From Archangium violaceum Cb vi76 (GTDB taxonomy: Bacteria > Myxococcota > Myxococcia > Myxococcales > Myxococcaceae): a stretch of 64,000 bases of DNA. Position 1 is the first letter of the stretch. Every line of letters starts with the position of its first letter. Under the pieces are notes generated by a model. The model ran no database searches, was not told where the DNA came from, and was given only the letters and a program-made list of their open reading frames with translations. A program made the translations under genes and the position numbers. Positions 46,526-56,154 of this stretch are shown here, one piece after another. Where the stretch lies: assembly GCF_000733295.1 (NCBI RefSeq), contig NZ_JPMI01000045.1, positions 79,831-143,830 on the forward strand. The letters run 5' to 3'.

Positions 46526-46768
46526 ATGGGTCTGAAGATGTCGGAGATTCTGCTGATCATGGCGGTGCTGCTGCTCCTGTTCGGAGCCACGCGCCTGCCG
46601 CAGCTCGGCTCCTCGCTGGGAAGCGCCATCCGCAACTTCAAGCGTGGCTTCAGCGAAGACGAAGGCTCCTCCTCCTCCTCCGACGAGAAGAAGCCGACCG
46701 GCACGCTCGCCAGCAATGGCACGGTGGAGAAGGACGCCACCGCCCGCAGCACCAGCCACCAGGGCTGA
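46526..46768 (+). CDS. tatA: Sec-independent translocase subunit TatA
   Basis: 80 residues from MGLKMSEILLIM, with CGGGAG upstream; the longer overlapping frame is a shadow. It has the standard TatA layout: a single N-terminal transmembrane helix (LLIMAVLLLLFGATRLPQ), a hinge Gly, an amphipathic helix (LGSAIRNFKRGFSE) and a polar Ser/Glu/Lys-rich tail. TatA oligomers form the conduit for folded twin-arginine proteins. No tatB or tatC is adjacent, so they must lie elsewhere. Confidence 0.93.
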   Translation: MGLKMSEILLIMAVLLLLFGATRLPQLGSSLGSAIRNFKRGFSEDEGSSSSSDEKKPTGTLASNGTVEKDATARSTSHQG

Positions 46769-46877
46769 GCTCTCCGGGTTTCGTCCCGAGTCGCACCACG
46801 CCCGCGCCGGTCTCTCCTCCGTGAGAGATGGGCACGGGCGTCGTCGCTTGCGGGCCCGGCGTAGACCCTCACCCCGA

Positions 46878-46898
46878 CCCTCTCCCAGAGGGAGAGGG
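46878..46898. terminator. Hairpin between convergent tatA and acyl-CoA synthetase genes
   Basis: Perfect nine-bp stem CCCTCTCCC/GGGAGAGGG with an AGA loop, between the ends of two convergent genes. It could terminate in both directions. The surrounding phrase resembles a short palindrome dispersed in many high-GC genomes, so it may also be a copy of a REP-like element. Confidence 0.55.
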
Positions 46899-46901
46899 AG
46901 T

Positions 46902-48752
46902 TCAGTCCGCGCGATCTTCCTTGTCGTAGAGCCCGTCCAGCACCGCCTTGTACTTCTGGCTGACGTGCTTGCGCTTCACCTTGAGGCTCGGGGTCAGCTC
47001 GCCCGTCTCCTGGCTGAAGTCCGCCTCCATCACCGCGAAGCGCTTGAGTGTGCTGTAGGACGGCAGCTCCGTGTTCACCTTGTCGAGGAGCTCCTGCACC
47101 GCGGCCCGGAGCGCCGGCTGGCGGCACACCTCCGCGTAGCTCCCGGCCTTCACCCCCAGGCCGTCGAGCAGCTTGCGCGCGGGCTCCTCGGCCACGGTGA
47201 TGAGCGCCACCAGGTACTTGCGCTCGTCACCGTGGACCACCGCCTGGCTGACGAGCGGGTACGTCTTGAGCGTGTTCTCGATGTTCTGCGGCGAGACGTT
47301 CTTGCCGCCCGAGGTGACGATGATGTCCTTCTTGCGATCGGTGATGGTGACGTAGCCGTCCGCGCCCACCTCGCCGATGTCCCCGGTGTGGAACCAGCCA
47401 TCGGCCTCGAGCACCTCGGTGGTGGCCTCCGGGTTCTTGTAGTAGCCCTTCATCACCCCAGGGCCGCGCAGGAGGAGCTCCCCGTCCGGGGCGACCTTCA
47501 CCTCGGTGCCGGGCATCGGCGGGCCCACGGTGCCAATCTTGATGCGCTCCGGCGGGTTGACGCAGGAGGCGGCCGACGTCTCGGTGAGGCCGTAGCCCTC
47601 CAGCACCTTGTAGCCGAGCAGCTCGAAGAACCAGGCGATCTTCCGGGACAGCGGCGCGCCACCGGAGACGAACAGGCGCATGTTGCCGCCCAGCTTCTCG
47701 TCGAGCGAGGCGCGCACCTTGCTGAACACCAGCTTGCGCGCCAGGGCCAGCCCCACCAGGGCGGGCTCGCGGCCCTGCGTCTTCGCCTCCACGTACTCCT
47801 CGAAGAGCGAGAAGGCCCAGCGGAACAGGCGGCCCTTGAGGCCGGGCGCGGCGGAGCCATTGGCCACCACGCCGTTGTAGACCTTCTCGAAGACGCGCGG
47901 CACCGCTGGGAGGATGGTGGGGCGCGTCTCCACGAGGTTGGCCAGCAGCTTGTCCGCGGACTCGGCGAACGCCATGCGGAAGCCCATGGACAGCCACGCG
48001 GCCTTCACCACCTGCCCGAAGGAGTGCGCCAGGGGCAGGAACATCAACACCGAATCGCTGGGCGTCATCACCCCGAGGCTCTTCACCCCGTTGGCCTCGT
48101 AGGCCCAGTTGCCGTGGGTGAGCAGCACCCCCTTGGGGTCCCCCGTGGTGCCCGAGGTGTAGATGATGCAGCACACGTCCTCGGGCTTCATCTGGCGCGC
48201 CCGCTCGTCGAAGGACTCCGGGCGCGCGGCATGCGCCGTGCGGCCCTGCTCCATCAACCGTGCGAGCGTCAGCTCCGTTTCGCCCGTGCTGGCGCCCTCG
48301 AAGAGCACCACCTCGCGCACGCCGGGACACTCCGCGAGCTTCTGCCGCAGGCGGGTGGCACGGCCCGGCTGCCTGGGCGTCTGCTCGTCATGGTCCACGA
48401 AGACGAGCGACGCCTCGGAGTGGTTGAGGATGTAGCGCACCTCGTCCGGCGTGTTGGAGGCGTAGATGGGGACGGTGATGGCCTGGGCGGCGGAGATGGC
48501 CAGATCGCACACCACCCATTGCAGGCTGGTGTCCGCGAAGATGGCCACCCGGTCCCCCGGCTTCACGCCCTGGGCGAGGAGGCCGGCGGACAGCGCCTTC
48601 ACGTCCTCCAGGATGCGCCCCCAGGTGACGTCCTCCCAGCGGCCGCCCGTCTTCCAGCTCGCGGCGACCTTCGTGGGGGACTGGGCCCGTTGGAGCAGCA
48701 GCTCGACGAGGTTGCGCGCGTCCGAGGTGGCCAGCTGGGTCTCCGCCCTCAT
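46902..48752 (-). CDS. Long-chain fatty acyl-CoA synthetase (AMP-forming)
   Basis: 616 residues, typical of the larger FadD/FACL type. The ATP/AMP motif is IYTSGTTGDPKGVLLTH (about 199). Further ANL-family motifs are YGLTETSA, WFHTGDIGEVGADGYVTITD and the C-terminal KDIIVTSGGKNVSPQNIE. It activates fatty acids as acyl-adenylates and then CoA thioesters in the cytoplasm or at the inner membrane. The ATG at 48752 follows GGAGGAG. It stands alone, convergent with tatA. It could supply acyl-CoA to the nearby racemase, but that is conjecture. Confidence 0.95.
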   Translation of the reverse strand: MRAETQLATSDARNLVELLLQRAQSPTKVAASWKTGGRWEDVTWGRILEDVKALSAGLLAQGVKPGDRVAIFADTSLQWVVCDLAISAAQAITVPIYASNTPDEVRYILNHSEASLVFVDHDEQTPRQPGRATRLRQKLAECPGVREVVLFEGASTGETELTLARLMEQGRTAHAARPESFDERARQMKPEDVCCIIYTSGTTGDPKGVLLTHGNWAYEANGVKSLGVMTPSDSVLMFLPLAHSFGQVVKAAWLSMGFRMAFAESADKLLANLVETRPTILPAVPRVFEKVYNGVVANGSAAPGLKGRLFRWAFSLFEEYVEAKTQGREPALVGLALARKLVFSKVRASLDEKLGGNMRLFVSGGAPLSRKIAWFFELLGYKVLEGYGLTETSAASCVNPPERIKIGTVGPPMPGTEVKVAPDGELLLRGPGVMKGYYKNPEATTEVLEADGWFHTGDIGEVGADGYVTITDRKKDIIVTSGGKNVSPQNIENTLKTYPLVSQAVVHGDERKYLVALITVAEEPARKLLDGLGVKAGSYAEVCRQPALRAAVQELLDKVNTELPSYSTLKRFAVMEADFSQETGELTPSLKVKRKHVSQKYKAVLDGLYDKEDRAD

Positions 48753-48948
48753 ATGAGCTCCTCCTCTCCTACATTTCTTCAGTAACCCGGCTTCTCGCTC
48801 CTCGCGTCAGGGGCCCTCCCCGCCTGCCTGCCCGCCGTGGAGACGGACGGCGAGCCAGGGCCCCGGAAACGACGAAGGCGGCACCCGGGGTGCTCCGCAC
48901 CTCGAGTACCGCCCGATTCTGTCGCCGACATGGTGCCTGTCCCGGACG

Positions 48949-49698
48949 TCAGGCGGCGTCGGCGGAGGAGGTGTCCTGCTGCTCCTCGTCCTGATTGAAG
49001 GCCGCCAGGTAGCGCTCGAGGAAGTTCTTCGTCTTGAGCTCCACCTGCCGCACGCGCTCGCGCGATACGCCCCAACGCTGGCCCAGCTCCTCCAGCGTGC
49101 GCGGCTTGTCCTGCGTGAGCCGCTCCTGGAGGATGTCCCACCCCAGGTCGCCAATGCGCTTGCGCACCTTGGACAGCGCCTCCTGCACTTCCTCGTTCTG
49201 CTCGCGAGCCAGGAACACCTGCTGAGGCGAGGGGCCCCCGTCCTCCAGGCGATCCAGGAACGTCGTCTCGCCTTCCTCGTCGATGCTCGCGTCCAGCGAG
49301 AAGTCCGTCATGCTGCCGCGCTCGGCCTCACCGCCGCGCACCTGGCTGCGGTTGTCCTTCAGGTAGCGGGTGATGTAGGCGCGAATCCACCACACCGCAT
49401 ACGTGGCGAAGCGCACGTTCTTCTTGGGGTCGAAGTGCTCGATGGCCTTCATGAGACCCACATTGCCTTCCTGGATGAGGTCATCCAGGCGGGCACCGCG
49501 GTTGGAGAATTTCTTCGCCACCGCCACCACGAAAGCCAGGTTGGACTGCGCGAGCGTCTGCCGCGCCGACTCATCTCCCTTGCGAGCGCGCCCGGCCAGT
49601 TCGTACTCCTGCTCTCGGGTCAGCTGAGAATGATCCCCGAGATGACGCAGGTAGTGCGACAGGCCCTCGGCTCCATACTTCATCGTCCTGTTCGCCAT
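48949..49698 (-). CDS. RpoH-like group 3 sigma factor
   Basis: 249 residues from MANRTMKYG (GGAG upstream); a longer start at 49773 is possible but less likely. Region 1.2 is followed by region 2 (LVVAVAKKFSNRGARLDDLIQEGNVGLMKAIEHFDP type, with FATYAVWWIRAYITRYL) and region 4 (LEELGQRWGVSRERVRQVE). The YLRHLGDHSQLTREQEYELA start is characteristic of sigma-32-like proteins. Myxobacteria carry several of these, used in heat shock or development, and which one this is cannot be told. It is single-gene on the minus strand; the 227 bp upstream hold two inverted repeats. Confidence 0.92.
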   Translation of the reverse strand: MANRTMKYGAEGLSHYLRHLGDHSQLTREQEYELAGRARKGDESARQTLAQSNLAFVVAVAKKFSNRGARLDDLIQEGNVGLMKAIEHFDPKKNVRFATYAVWWIRAYITRYLKDNRSQVRGGEAERGSMTDFSLDASIDEEGETTFLDRLEDGGPSPQQVFLAREQNEEVQEALSKVRKRIGDLGWDILQERLTQDKPRTLEELGQRWGVSRERVRQVELKTKNFLERYLAAFNQDEEQQDTSSADAA

Positions 49699-49815
49699 GT
49701 TTCGCGTCTCCAGTTCCTTCAGTGTGACGGACGCGCTCGCCCCCGGTTCCGCGTCCACATCTCTAGGACGCACAACGTGCCGAAGCGTTTCTCATTTCCA
49801 TTCGGGGTTATTTGA

Positions 49816-49868
49816 CCCGCTTACCCTGGCGACAAGCGGGCCTGGGGTCCGTTACGACCACGTAACGG
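49816..49868. promoter_or_regulatory. Two inverted repeats upstream of the sigma gene
   Basis: CCCGCTT/AAGCGGG (49816-49822 and 49834-49840) and CCGTTACG/CGTAACGG (49849-49856 and 49861-49868, four-base spacer). They lie 118-170 bp upstream of the sigma start and 58-110 bp downstream of the FAD oxidase stop. They could end the oxidase transcript or bind a regulator of the sigma gene. No T-tract follows. Confidence 0.4.
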
Positions 49869-49925
49869 CTCCATCCAGGGTGGGAAGTGACCTGCTCCCC
49901 GAAGAACGAGCGTGTCCGCTGAGGA

Positions 49926-51356
49926 CTAAGAACGCTTGGGCGCGGGAAAGATTTTCTCGGGGTTGAGCATTCCTGAAGGATCGAAGAAGCCCTTCAAACG
50001 GCGCTGCAGCTCCAGCACCGTCTCGGCTTGCTCCATCGCCAGATATTCCCGCTTGGCGTGCCCCACGCCGTGCTCGCCCGTGATGGTGCCACCCATGGAC
50101 ACGGTGAGCTCCAACATGCGCCGGATGGCCGTCTCCACCAACGCGCGCTGGTGGGGGCCCTCGTAGAGGATGTTGGCGTGCAGGTTGCCGTCCCCCGCGT
50201 GGCCGTACGTGGCCACTGGCAACCCCAGCTCCTCCCCCATTTTCTTGAGGGCCAGGATGATGTCGGGAATACGGGACCGGGGTACCGCGATGTCCTCCGA
50301 GATCTTGTGCGGACGCAAGGAGCGCAACGCGGTGGAAACCACCCGGCGCACCGCCCAGAGCTTCTCGCGCTGGGACTCGTCCTGGGCCACGAGGACTTCC
50401 CGGGCGCCCTGCTGCTCGCAGATCTCACCCAGCCAGGCGAGCTCGGCGAACAGGCCCTCCTCCATGTTGCCGTCCACCTCGGCGATGACGGCCGAGCCGG
50501 CACCCGCCGGAAAGTTGAAGCCCCTTCCATCCACGGCCTGGAGCGCCACGTCGTCGATGAGCTCGAGCGTGCGCGGGAGGATGCCGGCCTTCAGCACCGC
50601 GGTGATGGCGTGCGCGGCGGTGTGCACCGAGTCGAAGATGACCAGGGCCGTCTTCACGTGCCGGGGCTTGGGGATGAGCTGGAGGGTGATTTCGGTGGCC
50701 ACCCCGAGCGTGCCCTCGGAGCCCACGAAGAGGCCCACCAGGTCATAGCCGGCCACGCCCTTGATGGTACGGCGGCCCACGCGGACCACCTCGCCGCTCG
50801 GCAGCACCCACTCCAGGCCGATGACGTAGTCGCGGGTGACGCCGTACTTGAGCGCCCGGGGGCCTCCCGCGTTCTCCGCCACGTTGCCGCCCATCGTGCA
50901 GAACTCCCACGAGTTGGGATCCGGCGGATAGAAGAGGCACTGCGCCTCCACGGCCTTCATCAAGTCGCCCGTGATGACGCCCGGCTGCACCACCGCCGTG
51001 AGGTCCTCGGCCGAGACGGAGAGGATGCGGTTCATCCGCTCCAGGCTCACCGCCACGCCGCCCAGCAGGGGGAGCGAGCCGCCGCTCTTGCCACTGCGCG
51101 CCCCGCAGGGCGTGAAGGGCACCCCGAGCGCCTGGCAGGTGCGGAACACGGCGGAGACCTGCCCGGTGTTCTCGGGGAAGACCACGAGGTCCGGCGGGTA
51201 GACGCCCGAGTCGGACTCGTCCTCGGCGTAGTTCTCCAGGGTGGAGGCGTCGTGGCGCACCTGGCCCGGGGAGAGCACCTCCACCAGCGCGGCCCGCGCA
51301 CGCTCCAGGAGGCCGGGGGAAACTCGGGGGAAGGTACGCTCCGCGGGCAGGGTCAT
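49926..51356 (-). CDS. FAD-linked oxidase, glycolate oxidase GlcD / D-lactate dehydrogenase type
   Basis: 476 residues. The N-terminal PCMH-type FAD domain is visible in PCGARSGKSGGSLPLLGGV and SWEFCTMGGNVAENAGGPRALKYG. The C-terminal VAO-family cap carries YGHAGDGNLHAN and GEHGVG, with the His residues that hold the substrate carboxylate. It oxidises a 2-hydroxyacid such as glycolate or D-lactate to the 2-oxoacid. GlcE and GlcF partners are not adjacent, so it may act alone like D-lactate dehydrogenase. It follows folE on the same strand after a 64-bp gap holding a triple tandem repeat. Confidence 0.93.
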   Translation of the reverse strand: MTLPAERTFPRVSPGLLERARAALVEVLSPGQVRHDASTLENYAEDESDSGVYPPDLVVFPENTGQVSAVFRTCQALGVPFTPCGARSGKSGGSLPLLGGVAVSLERMNRILSVSAEDLTAVVQPGVITGDLMKAVEAQCLFYPPDPNSWEFCTMGGNVAENAGGPRALKYGVTRDYVIGLEWVLPSGEVVRVGRRTIKGVAGYDLVGLFVGSEGTLGVATEITLQLIPKPRHVKTALVIFDSVHTAAHAITAVLKAGILPRTLELIDDVALQAVDGRGFNFPAGAGSAVIAEVDGNMEEGLFAELAWLGEICEQQGAREVLVAQDESQREKLWAVRRVVSTALRSLRPHKISEDIAVPRSRIPDIILALKKMGEELGLPVATYGHAGDGNLHANILYEGPHQRALVETAIRRMLELTVSMGGTITGEHGVGHAKREYLAMEQAETVLELQRRLKGFFDPSGMLNPEKIFPAPKRS

Positions 51357-51375
51357 CCGGACAGCTCCACTCGAC

Positions 51376-51420
51376 TGCTCTTCACTCCACTGCTCTTCAC
51401 TCCACTGCTCTTCACTCCAC
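51376..51420. repeat. Triple 15-bp tandem repeat
   Basis: Three perfect copies of tgctcttcactccac fill most of the gap between the folE stop (51421) and the FAD oxidase start (51356). On the transcribed minus strand the unit reads GTGGAGTGAAGAGCA, which contains GTGGAG. Copies could vary in number and alter spacing or folding ahead of the oxidase ribosome site. Confidence 0.93.
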
Positions 51421-52041
51421 TCAACGCCTCGGGGCGCTCAGGCGCGTCCACAGCTCCCGGCGCAGGGCTCCGTCCTCACGCAACCGGCCCTCGTAGGCCT
51501 CCGAGTGCGTGCGGGCATCGCGCTGCCGATCTCCCCGGATGCGCAGACAGGACTGCTCCGCCTCGATGATGCAGGCGGTGGCCGGGCTCTTCAGCACGCG
51601 GGCCAGCGACGAGGCCACCTCGCGCGCCAGGTCCTCCTGGAGGATGAGCCGGTGCGCGAAGCAATCCACCAGCGCGCCCAGCCGGCCGAAGCCCACCACC
51701 CGCGAGCGCGGCACGTAGGCCACGTGCGCCCGGCCCTCGAAGGGCAGCAGGTGGTGCGGGCACATGGACTGGAAGCGCAGGTCCGTCACCACCACCAGCT
51801 CCCCGGACGAGTCCGCCGGTCCCGGGAAGGTCTCGCCCAGCGCCTCCTCGGGCGTGCGCGCGTAGCCGTCGAGGAACTCCGACGCCCACGCCTCGGCCAC
51901 CCGCTCCGGAGTCCCCACGAGGTTGGGATCACTGTCCAGCGGCAGGCCCGCCGCGCGCAGGAAGTCCCGGATCGCCGTGGCCATGGCCTCCCGGTCGGGT
52001 TTCACGGGCGGGGCCCCTCGAGTCCTTCGAGCTGCGGCCAT
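51421..52041 (-). CDS. folE: GTP cyclohydrolase I
   Basis: 206 residues. It converts GTP to 7,8-dihydroneopterin triphosphate, the first step of folate and pterin synthesis. The zinc and active-site motif is SMCPHHLLPFEGRAHVAYVP, and the second zinc Cys is in QSCLRIRGDRQ, where most homologues read CMxxRG. PDR-type helices (DPNLVGTPERVAEAW) precede these. The start has GAGGAAG upstream. It lies 33 bp downstream of the Rieske protein gene on the same strand, probably in one transcript. The slightly divergent C-terminal motif suggests a paralogue rather than the main folate enzyme, though activity looks intact. Confidence 0.93.
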   Translation of the reverse strand: MAAARRTRGAPPVKPDREAMATAIRDFLRAAGLPLDSDPNLVGTPERVAEAWASEFLDGYARTPEEALGETFPGPADSSGELVVVTDLRFQSMCPHHLLPFEGRAHVAYVPRSRVVGFGRLGALVDCFAHRLILQEDLAREVASSLARVLKSPATACIIEAEQSCLRIRGDRQRDARTHSEAYEGRLREDGALRRELWTRLSAPRR

Positions 52042-52074
52042 GGTGCGTGTCTTCCTCGTTGCCTGGTCGATACC

Positions 52075-52416
52075 TCAGGGGACGGGCACCCTATCCGAAG
52101 CCGCTACCTGAATCTCGTCTCCAATGACCCGTACCGGGTAGATACGCACGCGCGCGCCCGGAATCGTCGGGCTGATGCCCGTCCGGACGTCGAAGGCCCA
52201 GGCATGGAGGGGACAGTAGAGGAGGCACCCGTCCTGATCTCCCTCCGACATGGGGCCTCCGCGGTGGGGACAGGCCTGCTGCACCGCATGGAGCCGTCCG
52301 TCCACCTGGACCAGCGCCACCCACTCCTCCCCCACCCGCACCACCGCCCGGCCCCGCTCGTCCAGGTCAGACAGGTGCGCTACGGGAATGAAGTGCTCGT
52401 CCTCCTGTCCGTTCAT
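52075..52416 (-). CDS. Rieske [2Fe-2S] ferredoxin-like protein
   Basis: 113 residues starting MNGQEDEHFIPVAHL, with GAAGGA upstream; the longer frame is rejected. Cluster ligands are seen in QACPHRGGPMSEG and YCPLHAWAFD, the CxH...CxxH Rieske pattern. The size and lack of other domains match NirD-like or dioxygenase-ferredoxin small subunits, which carry electrons to a partner enzyme. No such partner is nearby. It is the first gene of the Rieske-folE-oxidase run. Confidence 0.9.
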   Translation of the reverse strand: MNGQEDEHFIPVAHLSDLDERGRAVVRVGEEWVALVQVDGRLHAVQQACPHRGGPMSEGDQDGCLLYCPLHAWAFDVRTGISPTIPGARVRIYPVRVIGDEIQVAASDRVPVP

Positions 52417-52490
52417 GGCTCGTCCTTCAACGCCCCGCGTCGAGCGCGCCCTCCACACCTGAATACCCGGATACTGGGGCCGTCGCACCC

Positions 52491-52519
52491 TTGACACCCC
52501 TCCAGGGGACCAGTAGAGC
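52491..52519 (+). promoter_or_regulatory. Candidate promoter of the metal-uptake operon
   Basis: TTGACA at 52491-52496, then 17 bases, then TAGAGC at 52514-52519, a weak -10. The spacer contains CCCCTCCAGGGG, a short palindrome that could be an operator. The first gene of the operon starts 25 bp downstream. No classical Zur box was recognised. Confidence 0.3.
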
Positions 52520-52543
52520 GAATAATTACCGTCTTCCTGCCCG

Positions 52544-52960
52544 ATGAGAATGCGCGCCCACATCGCTGGCCACCTCATCGCCACCCTGTTGGTGGTGCTC
52601 TGGGTTGCCCAGCCGCTGATCGCCATCGCGCACGCGCAGGAACACGTCCACCGCTACTGCCCCACCCACCGCGCCTTCGAGGAGAGCCCGTCCAGCAAGG
52701 GCTCGGCGCTCTCGGCGCAACTCCGGGACGCCAAGGCCTTCGAGAAGCTGCCGCCCGCCTCCCCCGGAGGCTCGCTCAAGCACGAGTCGTGCGCCTTCGT
52801 CTCGGTCAGCACCCGGGACGAGGTGACGAGCCCCGAGGTGCGGCCCGTCCTCCAGGCGTGCCTCGAGGTGAGCCGCCCGGCCACCGCGCCGCCCCGGCCC
52901 CAGTCCTCGCTGTCCGTCCTCGACACCGCCCCCAAGGCCTCGCCTCCCGTGCGCGTCTAG
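52544..52960 (+). CDS. Small secreted His/Cys protein heading a metal-uptake operon
   Basis: 138 residues (or 136 from the second ATG at 52550). Signal peptide about 1-31 ending IAHA. The mature N-terminus has a metal-binding look, EHVHRYCPTHRAF, with a further HESCAF in the middle; the remainder is Pro/Ser-rich and probably disordered. No family is recognised. It is the first gene of a plus-strand run that includes an outer-membrane barrel and a complete ZnuABC-type transporter. A periplasmic zinc-handling or zinc-sensing role is inferred from this position and the His/Cys clusters. Confidence 0.7.
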   Translation: MRMRAHIAGHLIATLLVVLWVAQPLIAIAHAQEHVHRYCPTHRAFEESPSSKGSALSAQLRDAKAFEKLPPASPGGSLKHESCAFVSVSTRDEVTSPEVRPVLQACLEVSRPATAPPRPQSSLSVLDTAPKASPPVRV

Positions 52961-53029
52961 CGCGGTCGAAGCGTGGTCCTTGGGTCGACGTCCGCCTGCT
53001 CTTCGGACGTCCGGTTCGCGGAGTGCATT

Positions 53030-54358
<1,329 letters not shown>

Positions 54359-54381
54359 CCCGTCTTGCTCTGGAGCCTTCG

Positions 54382-55305
54382 ATGAGCCCCTTCCGATGCT
54401 TCGTGGCCCTGAACGCCGTCCTCCTGGGCCTGCTGTCCCTTCCCGCCCGCGCCGACCTCAAGGTGGTCACCACGCTGCCGGACCTCGCCGCCATCACCAA
54501 GGCCGTGGGCGGCGAGCACGTGCAGGTGACGTCCCTCGCCCTGCCCACGCAGGATCCGCACTTCGTGGATGCCCGGCCCAGCCTGGCCCTGGACGTCAAC
54601 CGCGCGGACCTGTTGATCGCCATCGGCCTGGAGCTGGAGGTGGGCTGGCTGCCCGCGCTCCAGAATGGCGCCCGCAACACCCGCATCCTCACCGGCAGCC
54701 CGGGCTACCTCGAGGCGGCCCAGTTCGTGCGCACCCTGGAGGTCCCCACCACCCGCGTGGACCGCAGCCAGGGAGACGTGCACGCCGGAGGCAACCCGCA
54801 CTTCCTCTATGACCCGAGGGCCGCGCTGCAGGTGGCCCGGGGCATCACCGACCGCCTGGCGTCGTTGGATCAGAAGAACGCGGAGGCCTACCGCGCCAAC
54901 CTGGAGAAGTTCACCGCCGAGCTGGAGAAGGCGCGCGCGGGCTGGGAGCAGCGGCTGGCCGGACTCAAGGGCACGCCCGTGGTGGCCTACCACCGGACGA
55001 CGGCGTACCTGGCCAACTGGCTGGGCTTCGACACCATCGCCTACCTCGAGCCCAAGCCCGGCATCCCGCCCAACCCCGCCCACGTGGCCCAGGTGCTGAC
55101 CCAGGCCCGCCAGCGCAAGGCCCGCTTCATCCTCCAGGAGGACTACTACCCCACCACCACCTCCAAGCTGGTGGCGAGCAAGATTCCCGCGCCCCTCGTC
55201 CTCTTCACCTCGGGCACCGACTTCCGCGGCGGACAGACGTACCTGCAACACCTGGAGGATCTGATGACCCGGCTCGAGAAGGGCATGAAGGGCCAGGGGA
55301 CCTGA
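54382..55305 (+). CDS. znuA: Periplasmic zinc/manganese-binding protein of an ABC transporter
   Basis: 307 residues with a signal peptide (about 1-24). It is a cluster A-I metal-binding protein that captures Zn or Mn and passes it to the permease. Likely metal ligands are His60 (QDPHF), His140 (GGNPHF), His204 (AYHRT) and Asp254 (QEDYY), evenly placed as in ZnuA/TroA. It lacks the long His/Asp-rich loop of many zinc-specific ZnuA proteins, so metal specificity is not certain. TGGAG lies upstream of the start. The gene is 23 bp after the barrel gene. Confidence 0.92.
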   Translation: MSPFRCFVALNAVLLGLLSLPARADLKVVTTLPDLAAITKAVGGEHVQVTSLALPTQDPHFVDARPSLALDVNRADLLIAIGLELEVGWLPALQNGARNTRILTGSPGYLEAAQFVRTLEVPTTRVDRSQGDVHAGGNPHFLYDPRAALQVARGITDRLASLDQKNAEAYRANLEKFTAELEKARAGWEQRLAGLKGTPVVAYHRTTAYLANWLGFDTIAYLEPKPGIPPNPAHVAQVLTQARQRKARFILQEDYYPTTTSKLVASKIPAPLVLFTSGTDFRGGQTYLQHLEDLMTRLEKGMKGQGT

Positions 55306-55308
55306 GCC

Positions 55309-56154
55309 ATGCGCCGCGCATTCTTCCTCCTGAGCTGCCTGGGCCTCGGCGCCTGCGCGTGGGAGCCCGGCCAGGGCTTCGCGGTGCTGGAGCCCACCGT
55401 GCGCGCCGCGTACGAGCCGCTCGCCGACCGCACCACGCCCGACGGCTACCAGCAGCTCAGCTCGAACTACCAGGTGCTCGTGGACGGGGCCTCGCTGCGG
55501 CTGTCGGGCATCGAGTTGATCGCCATCGCCGGAGGCTCGGGCGGGGGCTTCAATCCCGCCAACCCGCCCCCGGGCTACTCGCTCTGCCACGGCGGACACT
55601 GCCACCGCGACGACGGAGCGCTCATCCCCTACGAGCAGGTGGCCGCGGAGGCGGGCGGTGGGGGCGGCTCCAGCACGGTGGCGACGCTGCCCGTGACCGG
55701 ACCGTTGAACCTGCTGGCGCCGGAGCGGCTCGCGGTGGAGTGCCTGCCGGACTGTGCGCTGCCCCAGACCACCGTGTCCCAGGACCGCTGGGGCATCGAG
55801 TCGCTCCAACTGGAAGGCACCGTGCGCGACGCACGCGTTCCCGCGCGTTTCCCCGGCGAGCGCCGCTTCCGGTGGGTGCTCTCCCGGACCTCGACCAGCG
55901 AAGCGCCAGCGGCGGTGCTCGACGGCTCGATGGACCTGCCCTCGGACCGCTCCACGCCCCCCCAGGCGAAGCTGGACCTGAACCTGGTGCTCACGGCCCG
56001 GCTCTTCGACGCCGTGGACTGGAGCACGCTGACGGAAGGCTCGGACGGAGTGGTGGAGATCAGTGACGAGGAGAACCGTGAGGTCCACGCCGCGTTGAAG
56101 GAGCGGCTGGCCACGGTCTCGCCCGAAGCGGAGGTGACCCGTGGCGAACGGTGA
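55309..56154 (+). CDS. Lipoprotein within the metal-uptake operon
   Basis: 281 residues; lipobox LGLGAC gives Cys16. A His/Cys motif, LCHGGHCHRDDG (about 96), looks able to bind zinc. A Gly-rich segment and a beta-rich C-terminal half follow. No family is recognised. It lies three bases after znuA and overlaps the ATPase gene start by 14 bp, so it is co-expressed with the transporter and may hold metal at the membrane surface. That role is inferred from motif and position. Confidence 0.8.
   Translation: MRRAFFLLSCLGLGACAWEPGQGFAVLEPTVRAAYEPLADRTTPDGYQQLSSNYQVLVDGASLRLSGIELIAIAGGSGGGFNPANPPPGYSLCHGGHCHRDDGALIPYEQVAAEAGGGGGSSTVATLPVTGPLNLLAPERLAVECLPDCALPQTTVSQDRWGIESLQLEGTVRDARVPARFPGERRFRWVLSRTSTSEAPAAVLDGSMDLPSDRSTPPQAKLDLNLVLTARLFDAVDWSTLTEGSDGVVEISDEENREVHAALKERLATVSPEAEVTRGER

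Noticed and set aside
46800..46900. CCCTCTCCC palindrome as a novel element
   Set aside because: Similar CTCTCCC/GGGAGAG phrases are common intergenic repeats in high-GC proteobacteria, so it is listed only as a hairpin.
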